The position numbers were made by a program, and so were the translations under genes. DNA of 7,424 bases from an uncultured Bacteroidota bacterium (lineage in GTDB: Bacteria; Bacteroidota; Bacteroidia; Chitinophagales; Chitinophagaceae): positions 1 through 7,424 of the forward strand of contig CAINEG010000087.1 in assembly GCA_903847655.1 (NCBI GenBank), in the 5' to 3' direction. This document shows positions 1 through 7,424 of this stretch, piece by piece; within the stretch, counting starts at the first letter, position 1, and each line of letters opens with the position of its first letter. Under the pieces are notes generated by a model. That model did not search any database and was not told the origin of the DNA. It saw only the letters and a program-made list of their open reading frames with translations.

Positions 1-581
1 CTAGAGGCACAGAAGTAAGTGTGATTTTAGATTTAATGATTCACGATATTGATATTATTTTAAGCATCGTAAAAAGTGATGTAAAAAATATTTCAGCTAG
101 TGGAGTTGCAGTATTAACAGACACCCCTGATATTGCCAACGTACGTATCGAATTCAACAATGGTTGTGTAGCTAATTTAACCAGCTCTAGAATTAGCATG
201 AAAAAAATGCGCAAAATAAGATTGTTTCAAAAAGACGCTTATATAGGTATTGACTTTTTAGAAAAGAATACAGAAATTATTAAGCTTAAAAAGCCAGAAG
301 ATCCCGATACTTTCTCCTTTGATATTGAAACACATCAGGGTACTAAAACAATTTCTATTGAGAACCCAGTGATTGAAGAAGGCAATGCCATCAAAGCTGA
401 ATTGAGTAGTTTTGTTCATGCAATAGAAAATAACGAAACTCCAGTGGTAAGTGAGATTGATGGCTTTTTAGCGATGGAAGTGGCACATCAAATTTTAGAA
501 AAAATAAGCAAAAGTACTTCGATATTAAGAGATAGCTCGGATGCCTACCCAATGGCCGATCCTAGCCCTTTAGAAGATTAA
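1..581 (+). CDS. Gfo/Idh/MocA-family NAD(P)-dependent oxidoreductase, C-terminal part (5' end outside window)
   Basis: This is the C-terminal, substrate-binding part of a sugar-dehydrogenase-like oxidoreductase. The reading frame is open to the left edge (in frame from position 3, reading RGTEVS before the GTG at 21), so that GTG is an internal Val and not a start. The stretch LDLMIHDID at the edge is the family's DxxxH catalytic signature: Asp at 30-32 and His at 42-44, equivalent to the catalytic Asp/His pair of inositol dehydrogenase. It is followed by the usual beta-sheet domain and a C-terminal helix ending near EIDGFLAMEVAHQILEKI, where the family normally has an ExDG...A motif. In typical members of about 330 residues this motif lies near residue 170-180, so the whole NAD-binding Rossmann domain and the EKP motif should be upstream, outside the window. 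The substrate cannot be read from this part. The gene converges on ispD, 15 bp between stops. Confidence 0.88.
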   Translation, partial: RGTEVSVILDLMIHDIDIILSIVKSDVKNISASGVAVLTDTPDIANVRIEFNNGCVANLTSSRISMKKMRKIRLFQKDAYIGIDFLEKNTEIIKLKKPEDPDTFSFDIETHQGTKTISIENPVIEEGNAIKAELSSFVHAIENNETPVVSEIDGFLAMEVAHQILEKISKSTSILRDSSDAYPMADPSPLED

Positions 582-596
582 TATTTTTGTAAAACA

Positions 597-1277
597 TTAG
601 GCAAAACGCTTGGTCAAAATATAATTCGCAATGGCCAAATCTAATGGCCTAGTTATTTTTATATTCTCATATTCTCCATCTACTAAATAAACAGGGACCC
701 CACTGGCTTCGACCACATTGGCTTCGTCTGTAAAAGAAGCTTGGAATTTTTGTTCAAATGCTTTTAATAAAATATCGGACCTAAAAGTTTGAGGAGTTTG
801 AATCAACATTATATTTTCTCTATCAAGTAATTGATGTTGCGCTCCATTCAATAAACGAACCGTATCTGTTGCAGTAACCGAAGGAATAGCGGATCCTTTC
901 TCGAATGCTTGCTGGTAACATCTTTGAATTAAAGCGGGGGTCAATAAGCAACGAACTGCGTCATGTACAAATACAATGGAAGGCGCCGTTATTTTACTCA
1001 ACCCATTTTTTACCGATTGAAAACGTGTATCTCCACCAGCCACATAACTAATGGTGTTTTTGTATTTGCTTTTGTTCAATACCTCCTGCCCTTGTTTCAA
1101 ATAAGCATCTGGTAAAACCACCACCAATTCAATATCAGAAAATGCGGCTACAAATTGATCAATAGTATGTGTTAATATGGCCTTGTGTTCAATTTCTAAA
1201 AACTGCTTAGGCACCACCGATCCCATTCTTTGTCCAGTTCCTCCAGCTACCACTATGGCAATTTTTTTTAAATCCAT
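597..1277 (-). CDS. ispD: 2-C-methyl-D-erythritol 4-phosphate cytidylyltransferase
   Basis: This cytosolic enzyme carries out the third step of the MEP isoprenoid pathway: it joins CTP and 2-C-methyl-D-erythritol 4-phosphate to give CDP-ME and pyrophosphate. The 226-residue length is normal for stand-alone IspD. The N-terminal nucleotide-binding loop AGGTGQRMG (11-19) followed by PKQF (23-26) supplies the catalytic Arg17 and Lys24. GGDTRFQSV (81-89) is the CTP-contacting motif, HDAVR (105-109) holds the metal-binding Asp106, Arg153 lies just before the TPQTF motif (161-165), and NIKITRPLDL (205-214) closes the active site with Lys207. All expected catalytic residues are present. HDAVRC replaces the commoner HDAARP. 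The single ATG gives the standard N-terminus, and no Shine-Dalgarno is seen, as is usual in Bacteroidota. The gene lies 29 bp downstream of hldA, probably last in the same transcript. It is not fused to or adjacent to ispF inside the window. Confidence 0.95.
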   Translation of the reverse strand: MDLKKIAIVVAGGTGQRMGSVVPKQFLEIEHKAILTHTIDQFVAAFSDIELVVVLPDAYLKQGQEVLNKSKYKNTISYVAGGDTRFQSVKNGLSKITAPSIVFVHDAVRCLLTPALIQRCYQQAFEKGSAIPSVTATDTVRLLNGAQHQLLDRENIMLIQTPQTFRSDILLKAFEQKFQASFTDEANVVEASGVPVYLVDGEYENIKITRPLDLAIANYILTKRFA

Positions 1278-1306
1278 GAATTAATTATTAATAGAAATTT
1301 GAAAAT

Positions 1307-2308
1307 TTATTTACCCAATAATTTTACTACCTCTGCTTGCAATGTTTTTTTATCAATAGGTGCCGTACCTACCAATTCGCAAACTAAGCCGCCAGCAATA
1401 TTGGCTAGCTCTGCTGCTAAATTCATATCCTTGGTCGCGGCATAAGTTAAAGATGCAACAGCTATCACGGTATCGCCTGCCCCACTGACATCTGAAATAT
1501 TTCTGATATGCGTAGGTATTAATTTTTGCTCTTTTTGATGGGCATAATACACGCCATGTTCTGACAAAGTAATAAAAGAAATCTCATGTGCTAAACTTTC
1601 TTTTAAGGCCGCATGTACTTTATTTAGATTGGCTAGGTCTACTTTTTCAATGGCTAATTTTAAGCCCTCTTTAACTTCTTTTAAATTAGGTTTGAAGATG
1701 GTACAGCCTTTGTACGCTAAAAAGTTTTTTTGCTTGGGATCAACTGCTGTAGGTATACCCTGCGTTGTACAAAATTCTATAATGGTATGAATTACACGCT
1801 CAGTTAAAACCCCTTTATTGTAATCTTCTAAAATAATTAGGGAAGGTTTTTCTTTTTGTACGTATTCAATAAAATTAGCGATCAATGCATCTTCCTCCTT
1901 CGTTACTAAATCGTTGGTATGTTCATGGTCTAAGCGCATCATTTGTTGATTGCGGCCCATCACACGTACTTTATTAGTAGTCACCCTAGTCTCAGATGTT
2001 AAAATATATTGAGTGTTAATTCCGTGATTATCCAACAAGCTTTTTAATTCTTGGCCTTCTGCATCCTTGCCTAGGATGGCAAACAAGGTAGTGGGTGCAC
2101 CTAAGGCCCTTAAATTTAAGGCCACATTAGCAGCTCCGCCCACACGAATTTCTTTTTTTTGCAATGCCACTACTGGCACAGGGGCTTCTGGAGAAACTCT
2201 ATCCACATTACCCCACCAATAGGTATCCAACATAATGTCTCCAACCACCCCTATTTTGGTATTGGTATAATTATTAAACAATTGATCTATAGCTGCCTTT
2301 TCCATCAT
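1307..2308 (-). CDS. hldA: D-glycero-beta-D-manno-heptose-7-phosphate kinase (RfaE/HldE kinase domain only)
   Basis: This PfkB/ribokinase-fold kinase phosphorylates D-glycero-D-manno-heptose 7-phosphate at O-1, on the way to ADP-heptose for the lipopolysaccharide inner core. Family motifs in order are GDIMLDTYWWG (23-33), RVSPEAPVPVV (37-47), the GGAANVALNL PfkB signature (57-66), TTNKVRVMGRNQQMMRLD (110-127), LEDYNKGVLT (160-169), DPKQ (190-193) with PNLKE (207-211), and DVSGAGDT (273-280) with the anion-hole GAGD and catalytic Asp279. The strong SPEAPVP and RNQQ motifs separate it from generic ribokinases. The 333 residues cover the kinase only; the nucleotidyltransferase half of the enterobacterial bifunctional HldE is absent and must be encoded elsewhere. 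The start is one of two tandem ATGs (2306-2308 or 2303-2305), and only 1 bp separates the first from the permease stop, so translation is probably coupled. It is followed by ispD. Confidence 0.92.
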   Translation of the reverse strand: MMEKAAIDQLFNNYTNTKIGVVGDIMLDTYWWGNVDRVSPEAPVPVVALQKKEIRVGGAANVALNLRALGAPTTLFAILGKDAEGQELKSLLDNHGINTQYILTSETRVTTNKVRVMGRNQQMMRLDHEHTNDLVTKEEDALIANFIEYVQKEKPSLIILEDYNKGVLTERVIHTIIEFCTTQGIPTAVDPKQKNFLAYKGCTIFKPNLKEVKEGLKLAIEKVDLANLNKVHAALKESLAHEISFITLSEHGVYYAHQKEQKLIPTHIRNISDVSGAGDTVIAVASLTYAATKDMNLAAELANIAGGLVCELVGTAPIDKKTLQAEVVKLLGK

Positions 2309-2309
2309 C

Positions 2310-3746
2310 CTACTCAGATTTTTGATTGCGTAATGCGATATAGTACAAAGGTATCCCCAATAAGGTAATCACCAAACCCCATAAAGAATACTTTGGTTCG
2401 GTATACACCAAGCCTATACAAAACACGGTGGCCATAATGATGTAAATAGCCGGTAAAAATGGATAGCCAAATGCTTTATAAGGCCTTGGCATATTTGGCT
2501 CTTTCTTTCTTAATATAAAAATACCAATAATGGTTAAGACATAGAATATAACTACAATAAAAGAAACCATGGTCAACAAATCGCCATACTTCCCACTCAA
2601 ACACAATAAAGAGGCCACCAAGGCTTGAATCCATAAACCATATGCGGGAACCTCATTTTTATTTAAGGTGCCAGTTTTCTTAAAGAACAAACCATCTTTA
2701 GCCATGGTATAATACACCCTAGCACCAGCTAAGATTAGCCCATTGTTACAACCAAAAGTAGAAATCATGATCATTACTGCAATCACGATGGTCCCAATAT
2801 TACCTAATACTGCATTGGCAGCAGTAATGGCCACACGGTCATTTTCTGCAAAGGCAATGGCCTGTAATGGGAGCACATGCAAATACATCAAATTCGCACT
2901 GATGTATATTAAAGTAACAATGCTTGTACCTAAAAATAAACTCAAGCCAATATTTCTTTGTGGATTTTTAATTTCTCCTGCAATAAATGTGACATTGTTC
3001 CAAGAATCACTACTAAAAATAGAACCTACCATGGCAGCTGCCATCGCTCCTATTAAAGTAGTTCCACCAATGGGTAACCAACTATGTGTTACAGCACCAT
3101 CTGCACCTGTAGTACTTACTGCTTGCTTGGCATCAAAGGCATTGATCCAGTTTTCATGCCAAAAACTATGTTTGGTAAATAAGAACCCTACCACAATTAA
3201 TCCAAACAAAGAAATTAGTTTGGTGAAAGTGAAACTGTTTTGAATCATTTTACTTTCTTTCACCCCCCTTGTATTCGTATAAGTTAAAAATAGTATCAAG
3301 CAAATGGCCAATACTTGGGCGGCTGATATTTTTATAAATCCAAGGTCGGCTAAAATATTATTCTCTCCTACTGCTGGAATTAAATAGGCGGTAAATCTAC
3401 TAAAAGCCACCGCTACGGCAGCGATGGTGGCTGTTTGAATGACTGAAAAGAAACTCCATCCAAATAAAAATCCCACCAAAGGATTGTAGGCTTTTTGTAA
3501 ATACACATATTGTCCCCCTGCTTTTGGATACATCGCACTCAATTCTCCATAGCTAACCGCTGCTGTAATAGTCATAAAGCCGGTGATCAACCAGGCGGCA
3601 ATGAGCCAGCCAGAACTTCCTACATACCTAGTAATGGAAGAACTCACAATAAATATACCAGAGCCAATCATACCACCTGCTACAATCATGGTTGCATCTA
3701 ATGCACTAAGCCTTGGTTTAAAATCTGCTGTATCTGTATTTGCCAT
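2310..3746 (-). CDS. APC-superfamily amino acid permease (LAT/SteT-like)
   Basis: This inner-membrane amino acid transporter has 478 residues and about 12 predicted hydrophobic segments, near 15-36, 44-66, 88-118, 141-157, 172-190, 229-248, 267-290, 313-340, 368-384, 388-412, 428-447 and 454-472, which is the normal size and topology for the APC family. The unwound helix-1 motif GSGIF (28-32), which binds the substrate amino and carboxyl groups in this family, is intact, as are GELSAMYPKAGGQYVYL (67-83) after helix 2 and the helix-6 region with SSDSWNNVTFIAGEIKNPQR (245-264), typical of LAT-type members. Exchange or proton symport and the actual substrate cannot be told from sequence. The gene is first in the permease-hldA-ispD run, 1 bp before hldA. 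The ATG chosen precedes a short hydrophilic N-terminus. A terminator lies between it and ompH, so it probably has its own promoter, which I could not place convincingly. Confidence 0.9.
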   Translation of the reverse strand: MANTDTADFKPRLSALDATMIVAGGMIGSGIFIVSSSITRYVGSSGWLIAAWLITGFMTITAAVSYGELSAMYPKAGGQYVYLQKAYNPLVGFLFGWSFFSVIQTATIAAVAVAFSRFTAYLIPAVGENNILADLGFIKISAAQVLAICLILFLTYTNTRGVKESKMIQNSFTFTKLISLFGLIVVGFLFTKHSFWHENWINAFDAKQAVSTTGADGAVTHSWLPIGGTTLIGAMAAAMVGSIFSSDSWNNVTFIAGEIKNPQRNIGLSLFLGTSIVTLIYISANLMYLHVLPLQAIAFAENDRVAITAANAVLGNIGTIVIAVMIMISTFGCNNGLILAGARVYYTMAKDGLFFKKTGTLNKNEVPAYGLWIQALVASLLCLSGKYGDLLTMVSFIVVIFYVLTIIGIFILRKKEPNMPRPYKAFGYPFLPAIYIIMATVFCIGLVYTEPKYSLWGLVITLLGIPLYYIALRNQKSE

Positions 3747-3780
3747 AATGGTCTATTTAATAAATATAAATGTTAAAAGA

Positions 3781-3812
3781 AAAATCCTTCTCAATAATTT
3801 GAAAAGGATTTT
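3781..3812 (-). terminator. Intrinsic terminator of ompH
   Basis: The imperfect palindrome has a 9-bp outer stem (3781-3789 with 3804-3812), one mismatched pair, a 4-bp inner stem (3791-3794 with 3799-3802) and a TAAT loop. Read on the minus strand, the outer arm runs into a T-rich tract (TTTTTCTTTT). It begins 6 bp beyond the ompH stop codon, so it should end the ompH transcript before the permease gene. The stem is AT-rich, so some readthrough is possible. Confidence 0.8.
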
Positions 3813-3818
3813 ACCTAA

Positions 3819-4394
3819 TTAATTTTTGGATTTGTATTCCCCATTTAACCCACGCACAATATCAGAAGTGATATCATAAGCAGTGTCTTTATAGTACATC
3901 AAATCTGAATTGCTTGAGAAGATATAAGAAAAGGTTTTACCCTTGTTGTATTTTTCCAAAAAAAGTTCTATTTTCTTTTTTACTTCTTGCAAGCGCTTAA
4001 AACTTTCTTCTTGCATCTCTTGAGAAAGTTGTTGTTCTTTATTGGTATAATTTTTTTCTAATTGTGCCAACTCTTGCTGACGACTGGCCACTTCTGCTTG
4101 CGTGAAACTTTGGCCATTTTTTTGTAAATCTTGATACTTCGCAGCAAAAGCATTTTTTAATGCAGTCAGCTGCTTTGCATTTTCCATGTCTTTCAATTGT
4201 AAGGAAGATTTTACTTCTTTAAAAAACTCATAATTGTTTTGAATGGAATCTATTTCAAAATAAGCCACTTTAGTGCCAGCCCCTGCAGCAGCAGACGCTT
4301 TAATCACTGGACTTGAATTGCTAAAATGCAATACATACAATACAATAATGGCTAAAGCCAAGACCCCATTCACCACCCAAGAAGTTGATTTCAT
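3819..4394 (-). CDS. OmpH/Skp-family periplasmic protein with N-terminal membrane segment
   Basis: This is a small envelope protein of the Skp/OmpH family. Characterised Skp proteins are periplasmic chaperones that hold unfolded outer-membrane proteins; this role is inferred for this copy. The 191 residues show a hydrophobic segment at about 7-24, then a short linker, then the family's first strand VAYFEIDSI (43-51) with NYEFFKEV (54-61). A long charged, Gln/Glu/Lys-rich coiled coil at about 60-150 corresponds to the Skp tentacles, and a C-terminal strand-forming part contains FSYIFSSNSDLMYYKDTAYDITSDIV (155-180), the usual family ending. The hydrophobic segment lacks a signal-peptidase site at the normal distance. 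ASA at 33-35 is about 10 residues beyond it, so it could be a membrane anchor instead of a cleaved signal. The gene has terminators before and after it and is probably monocistronic, 147 bp downstream of rpoC. Confidence 0.85.
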   Translation of the reverse strand: MKSTSWVVNGVLALAIIVLYVLHFSNSSPVIKASAAAGAGTKVAYFEIDSIQNNYEFFKEVKSSLQLKDMENAKQLTALKNAFAAKYQDLQKNGQSFTQAEVASRQQELAQLEKNYTNKEQQLSQEMQEESFKRLQEVKKKIELFLEKYNKGKTFSYIFSSNSDLMYYKDTAYDITSDIVRGLNGEYKSKN

Positions 4395-4416
4395 GTGAAA
4401 TTTTAATTTAAATATT

Positions 4417-4441
4417 GGTAAAGAATAAGCTATTCCTTACC
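4417..4441 (-). promoter_or_regulatory. Stem-loop in the ompH 5' leader
   Basis: In the minus-strand RNA, bases 4441 to 4431 (GGUAAGGAAUA) pair with 4427 to 4417 (UAUUCUUUACC), closing a 3-nt loop. This makes an 11-bp stem whose only non-Watson-Crick pair is one G-U, so it looks selected at RNA level. It ends 22 nt before the ATG, followed by an A/U-only-like stretch. There is no U tract after it, so it is not a terminator. If the candidate promoter just upstream is correct, transcription would start at or next to the first base of this stem. I do not recognise a known riboswitch class. Confidence 0.55.
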
Positions 4442-4444
4442 CTA

Positions 4445-4480
4445 TAAAAATAGGGAAAATAATAAACCTAGCTGCCAAAA
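4445..4480 (-). promoter_or_regulatory. Candidate Bacteroidota-type promoter for ompH
   Basis: On the minus strand, TTTTGG (4480-4475) resembles the Bacteroidota -33 TTTG element and TATTTTTA (4452-4445) resembles the -7 element TAnnTTTG, with the last G replaced by A. The spacer of 23 bp is at the long end of the accepted range. It lies just downstream of the rpoC terminator and predicts a start near 4441, giving a leader of about 47 nt. Matches of this quality are easy to find in AT-rich DNA, so this is tentative. Confidence 0.25.
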
Positions 4481-4489
4481 TAGGCATAA

Positions 4490-4523
4490 AAAAAGCAGGA
4501 AAAGTGACCCTTTCCTGCTTTTT
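4490..4523 (-). terminator. Intrinsic terminator of rpoC
   Basis: A perfect 13-bp inverted repeat pairs AAAAAGCAGGAAA (4490-4502) with its complement at 4511-4523 around an 8-nt loop. On the minus strand the stem runs directly into seven T residues (4494-4488). It begins 18 bp after the rpoC stop codon. GC content in the stem core and the clean T tract make it the strongest terminator in the window, and it marks the end of the transcript that contains rpoC. Confidence 0.92.
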
Positions 4524-4541
4524 AACAATTAATAGCTTTTA

Positions 4542-7424
4542 TTATTCATCGTCGTCGAAGCTCATCGCCTCACGTGTAGTAGCCAATACTTCATATTCTT
4601 CCTTACTACCAACGATTAATTTTTCAAATTCTTTTTGACCCGTACCTGCAGGAATTAAATGTCCTGTGATTACGTTCTCTTTCAAGCCTAACATTAAGTC
4701 CACCTTGCCTTGAATAGCAGCTTGGCTTAACACTTTGGTTGTTTCTTGGAACGAAGCCGCAGAAATCCAGCTTTGTACGCCTAATGATGCTTTGGTAATA
4801 CCTAACAATACTGGACGAGCTGTAGCAGGTTTTGCGTCACGCACTTCTACTACTTTTTTATCGGCACGTCTTAAGATAGAATTCTCTTCTCTTAATTCAC
4901 GAACGGTAACAATTTGTCCAGCCTTTAACTTAGTACTTTCGCCTGCCTCAGTCACCACTTTCTTGTCGTAGATACGATCGTTTTCTTCGATAAAGTCGAA
5001 GCGATCTTCTAAATCCTCCTCTAAGAATTTGGTATCTCCTGCATCAACGATTTCTACTTTCTTCATCATTTGACGAACAATTACTTCAATGTGCTTATCG
5101 TTAATTTTAACCCCTTGTAAACGATAAACTTCTTGAATTTCATTCACCACATATTCTTGTACAGCATAAGGACCTCTGATGGCTAAAATATCTGCTGGAG
5201 CAATTTGACCGTCAGACAAAGGCGCACCCGCTTTCACGAAATCGCTGTCTTGTACTAAAATTTGACGTGTCAATGGCACCAAGTATTTCTTCACCATACC
5301 ATCCTTAGATTCTACAATGATTTCTCTATTACCACGTTTGATGTTACCAAATGCAACAATACCATCAATCTCACAAACAATCGCAGGATTACCTGGATTA
5401 CGTGCTTCGAATAATTCAGTTACACGCGGTAAACCTCCAGTGATATCTCTTAATTTTCCTAATACTCTTGGAATCTTAACTAGTACATGACCAGACTTAA
5501 CTTCTACACCTTCTTCAATAACGATGTGTGATCCAACTGGTAAGTTGTAGTTTTTATTGTCCTTAGATCCTTCTAAGATAATAGTAGGAATTTTTGTTTT
5601 ATCCTTAGATTCAATCACCACTTTTTCACGGTGACCAGTTTGCTCATCCGCTTCGTCGCGGTAAGTAAATCCTTCTAAGATATTTTCAAATTTAATTTTA
5701 CCATTTTGTTCAGCAACAACTACGTTGTTGAATGGATCCCAAGTACAAATCACATCTCCTTTCTTCACTACTGCACCATCTTTTACTGCTAACAAAGCAC
5801 CGTAAGGGACGTTATTGGTAATCATTAAACGATCATTCTTCACATCCATAATTCTTACTTCACCTGTACGTCCAATAACTACTTTTACTTTATTACCATC
5901 ATTATTCACTGTATCTACAGTTCTCAAACCATCAAATTGAATGGTACCATCAAACTTCGCGTTTAAGCTAGATTCAACAGAAGAAGAACCCGCAACACCA
6001 CCCACGTGGAAAGTACGCAAGGTTAACTGTGTACCTGGTTCACCAATAGATTGTGCAGCAATAATACCCACTGCATCTCCTTTTTGAGTGACATACCCAG
6101 TGGCTAAGTTTCTTCCATAACAGCTTACACAAACACCACGCTTACATTCGCAAGTTAATACAGAGCGAATTTCAACTGTTTCAATGCCTGCGTCTTCGAT
6201 GGCTCTTGCTACATCAATCATAATTTCTTCGCCCGCACCCACCATTAATTCATTGGTTAAAGGATTGAATACATCATGTAATGAAGTACGACCTTCAATT
6301 CTATCTGCCAATGGCTCTATTACATCTTCGTTGTCTTTTAAGGCACTTGTTGCAATACCACGTAAGGTGCCGCAATCTTCTTCAGAAATAACCACATCTT
6401 GTGATACGTCTACCAAACGACGGGTTAGGTAACCAGCATCCGCAGTTTTTAACGCTGTATCCGCCAAACCTTTACGCGCACCGTGTGTAGAGATAAAGTA
6501 ATCTAGTACGTTCAATCCACCTTTAAAGTTAGATAAGATTGGGTTTTCAATAACCTCAGATCCTGTGCTACCACTCTTACGAGGTTTAGCCATCAATCCA
6601 CGAATACCTACTAACTGCTTCACCTGTGTTTTACTACCTCTCGCACCAGAATCCAACATCATGTATACAGAGTTGAATCCTTGTTTGTCAATCGCCATCT
6701 CACGAATCAATGTTTCAGTGATACGCGTATCGACACGGCTCCAGATATCAATTACTTGGTTGTAACGCTCGTTGTTGGTAATTAAACCCATATTGTAGTT
6801 TTCCCAAACTTCTTCTACTTCTACTTTGGCACCTTCCAATAAAGCGTGTCTTGTTTCAGGAACCACTAAATCATTTACGTTAAATGACAATCCACCACGG
6901 AAGGCCATTCTAAATCCTAATGTTTTAATTTCATCCAAGAATTTAGCCGTAGTGGGAACATCAGTGATTTTAATAATATCACCAATAATTTCTCTTAAGC
7001 TTTTCTTAGTCAACAATTGATTGACAAAACCTACTGGCTTTGGCGTATGTTGATTAAATAATACTCGACCAACTGTAGTTTCAATTAATTTATTTACTAA
7101 TACACCGTTTTCACGGATATTGGTTTTTACTCTAATGTTTGCGTGTAAATCAATTTTATCTTCGTTGTAAGCAATGATGACCTCGTCTAAATTATAGAAC
7201 GCTTTGCCCTCACCTCTTACGACTAAATCTCCCATTGATTTCTTACCCTTAGTAATGTAATACAAGCCCAATACCATGTCCTGAGAAGGAAGGGTGATTG
7301 GTGTACCATTTTGTGGGTTCAAAATGTTATGAGAAGACAACATTAATAATTGTGCTTCCAAAATAGCCGCATGGCTTAATGGAACGTGCACCGCCATTTG
7401 GTCACCATCGAAATCCGCGTTGAA
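4542..7424 (-). CDS. rpoC: DNA-directed RNA polymerase subunit beta', C-terminal two thirds (5' end outside window)
   Basis: This is the beta' subunit of RNA polymerase. The frame is open to the right edge and begins there with [15 protein letters not shown], the catalytic loop whose three Asp codons (7413-7415, 7407-7409, 7401-7403) bind the active-site magnesium. About 960 residues are present; roughly the first third (clamp and N-terminal zinc finger) is missing. Counting from the Met at 7397, landmarks are the bridge helix (about 241-274, with DSGARGS), the second zinc site Cys342, Cys416, Cys423 and Cys426, and the trigger loop (about 440-470, with RTFH and His464). Next come an insert of about 175 residues (about 471-648) and the second trigger-loop half [16 protein letters not shown] (651-666). 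The C-terminal helices carry [17 protein letters not shown] (904-920), and the tail is acidic (DDDE). The Met before RTFH in E. coli and Thermus is Leu460 here. A strong terminator follows. Confidence 0.98.
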   Translation of the reverse strand, partial: FNADFDGDQMAVHVPLSHAAILEAQLLMLSSHNILNPQNGTPITLPSQDMVLGLYYITKGKKSMGDLVVRGEGKAFYNLDEVIIAYNEDKIDLHANIRVKTNIRENGVLVNKLIETTVGRVLFNQHTPKPVGFVNQLLTKKSLREIIGDIIKITDVPTTAKFLDEIKTLGFRMAFRGGLSFNVNDLVVPETRHALLEGAKVEVEEVWENYNMGLITNNERYNQVIDIWSRVDTRITETLIREMAIDKQGFNSVYMMLDSGARGSKTQVKQLVGIRGLMAKPRKSGSTGSEVIENPILSNFKGGLNVLDYFISTHGARKGLADTALKTADAGYLTRRLVDVSQDVVISEEDCGTLRGIATSALKDNEDVIEPLADRIEGRTSLHDVFNPLTNELMVGAGEEIMIDVARAIEDAGIETVEIRSVLTCECKRGVCVSCYGRNLATGYVTQKGDAVGIIAAQSIGEPGTQLTLRTFHVGGVAGSSSVESSLNAKFDGTIQFDGLRTVDTVNNDGNKVKVVIGRTGEVRIMDVKNDRLMITNNVPYGALLAVKDGAVVKKGDVICTWDPFNNVVVAEQNGKIKFENILEGFTYRDEADEQTGHREKVVIESKDKTKIPTIILEGSKDNKNYNLPVGSHIVIEEGVEVKSGHVLVKIPRVLGKLRDITGGLPRVTELFEARNPGNPAIVCEIDGIVAFGNIKRGNREIIVESKDGMVKKYLVPLTRQILVQDSDFVKAGAPLSDGQIAPADILAIRGPYAVQEYVVNEIQEVYRLQGVKINDKHIEVIVRQMMKKVEIVDAGDTKFLEEDLEDRFDFIEENDRIYDKKVVTEAGESTKLKAGQIVTVRELREENSILRRADKKVVEVRDAKPATARPVLLGITKASLGVQSWISAASFQETTKVLSQAAIQGKVDLMLGLKENVITGHLIPAGTGQKEFEKLIVGSKEEYEVLATTREAMSFDDDE

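Noticed and set aside
21..23. GTG as a start codon for the left-edge oxidoreductase.
   Set aside because: The frame stays open upstream to the window edge with family-like residues (RGTEVS), and a start here would remove the Rossmann domain and begin in the catalytic strand.
579..599. Short palindrome (TAAT/ATTA and TTTT/AAAA around TGT) containing both convergent stop codons, possibly a bidirectional terminator.
   Set aside because: The paired bases are all A and T, with one mismatch, and there is no GC core or separate T tract. It is too weak to call a terminator in this base composition.
2743..3243. A 166-residue open frame on the + strand opposite the permease gene.
   Set aside because: It lies entirely antisense to a well-supported transporter and its composition simply mirrors the hydrophobic codons of that gene. 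No recognisable domain is present.
3747..3790. TATATTTA on the minus strand about 17 bases before the permease ATG, with a TTG 23 bp upstream, as a possible promoter.
   Set aside because: The -33 part falls inside the ompH terminator, the -7 match is partial, and the implied leader would be only about 12 nt. Such matches are expected by chance in AT-rich sequence.
6120..6374. Extra Cys418 inside the RpoC zinc-binding motif ([11 protein letters not shown]) as a possible altered metal site.
   Set aside because: The four standard ligands keep the normal spacing (CX6CX2C plus the distant Cys342), so the extra Cys does not imply a different site.
7395..7397. ATG at 7397 as the start of rpoC.
   Set aside because: The frame continues to the right edge and encodes the catalytic FNADFDGDQ directly before this Met, so it is internal.

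Overview
The window is an ordinary chromosomal segment of a Bacteroidota member. The evidence is AT-rich DNA, starts without clear Shine-Dalgarno sequences, an RpoC with a long insert inside the trigger loop, and a small anchored OmpH/Skp-like protein. The protein style (for example IspD with HDAVRC and a stand-alone heptose kinase) fits the Chitinophagaceae best, but that family-level placement is inference.

Layout. At the left edge, on the + strand, is the 3' half of a Gfo/Idh/MocA-family oxidoreductase. It converges on a minus-strand cluster, with only 15 bp between the two stop codons. In transcription order the cluster is an APC-family amino acid permease, the heptose-7-phosphate kinase HldA (1 bp after the permease stop) and IspD (29 bp after hldA). 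To the right, also on the minus strand, is a small OmpH/Skp-like coiled-coil protein bounded by an intrinsic terminator on each side, so it looks like its own transcription unit. The right 2.9 kb is the C-terminal two thirds of rpoC, which enters from outside the window exactly at the catalytic NADFDGD loop.

How the genes fit together. RpoC is core transcription machinery. HldA (ADP-heptose for the lipopolysaccharide inner core), IspD (isoprenoid precursors, hence undecaprenyl carrier and quinones) and OmpH/Skp (envelope chaperone-like) all serve the Gram-negative envelope. The permease has no evident biochemical link to its co-transcribed partners. No mobile element, CRISPR array, RNA gene, defence system or biosynthetic cluster is visible. 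I did not find a convincing undescribed system. The best non-coding signal is an 11-bp stem-loop in the ompH leader that may sit at the very 5' end of its mRNA.
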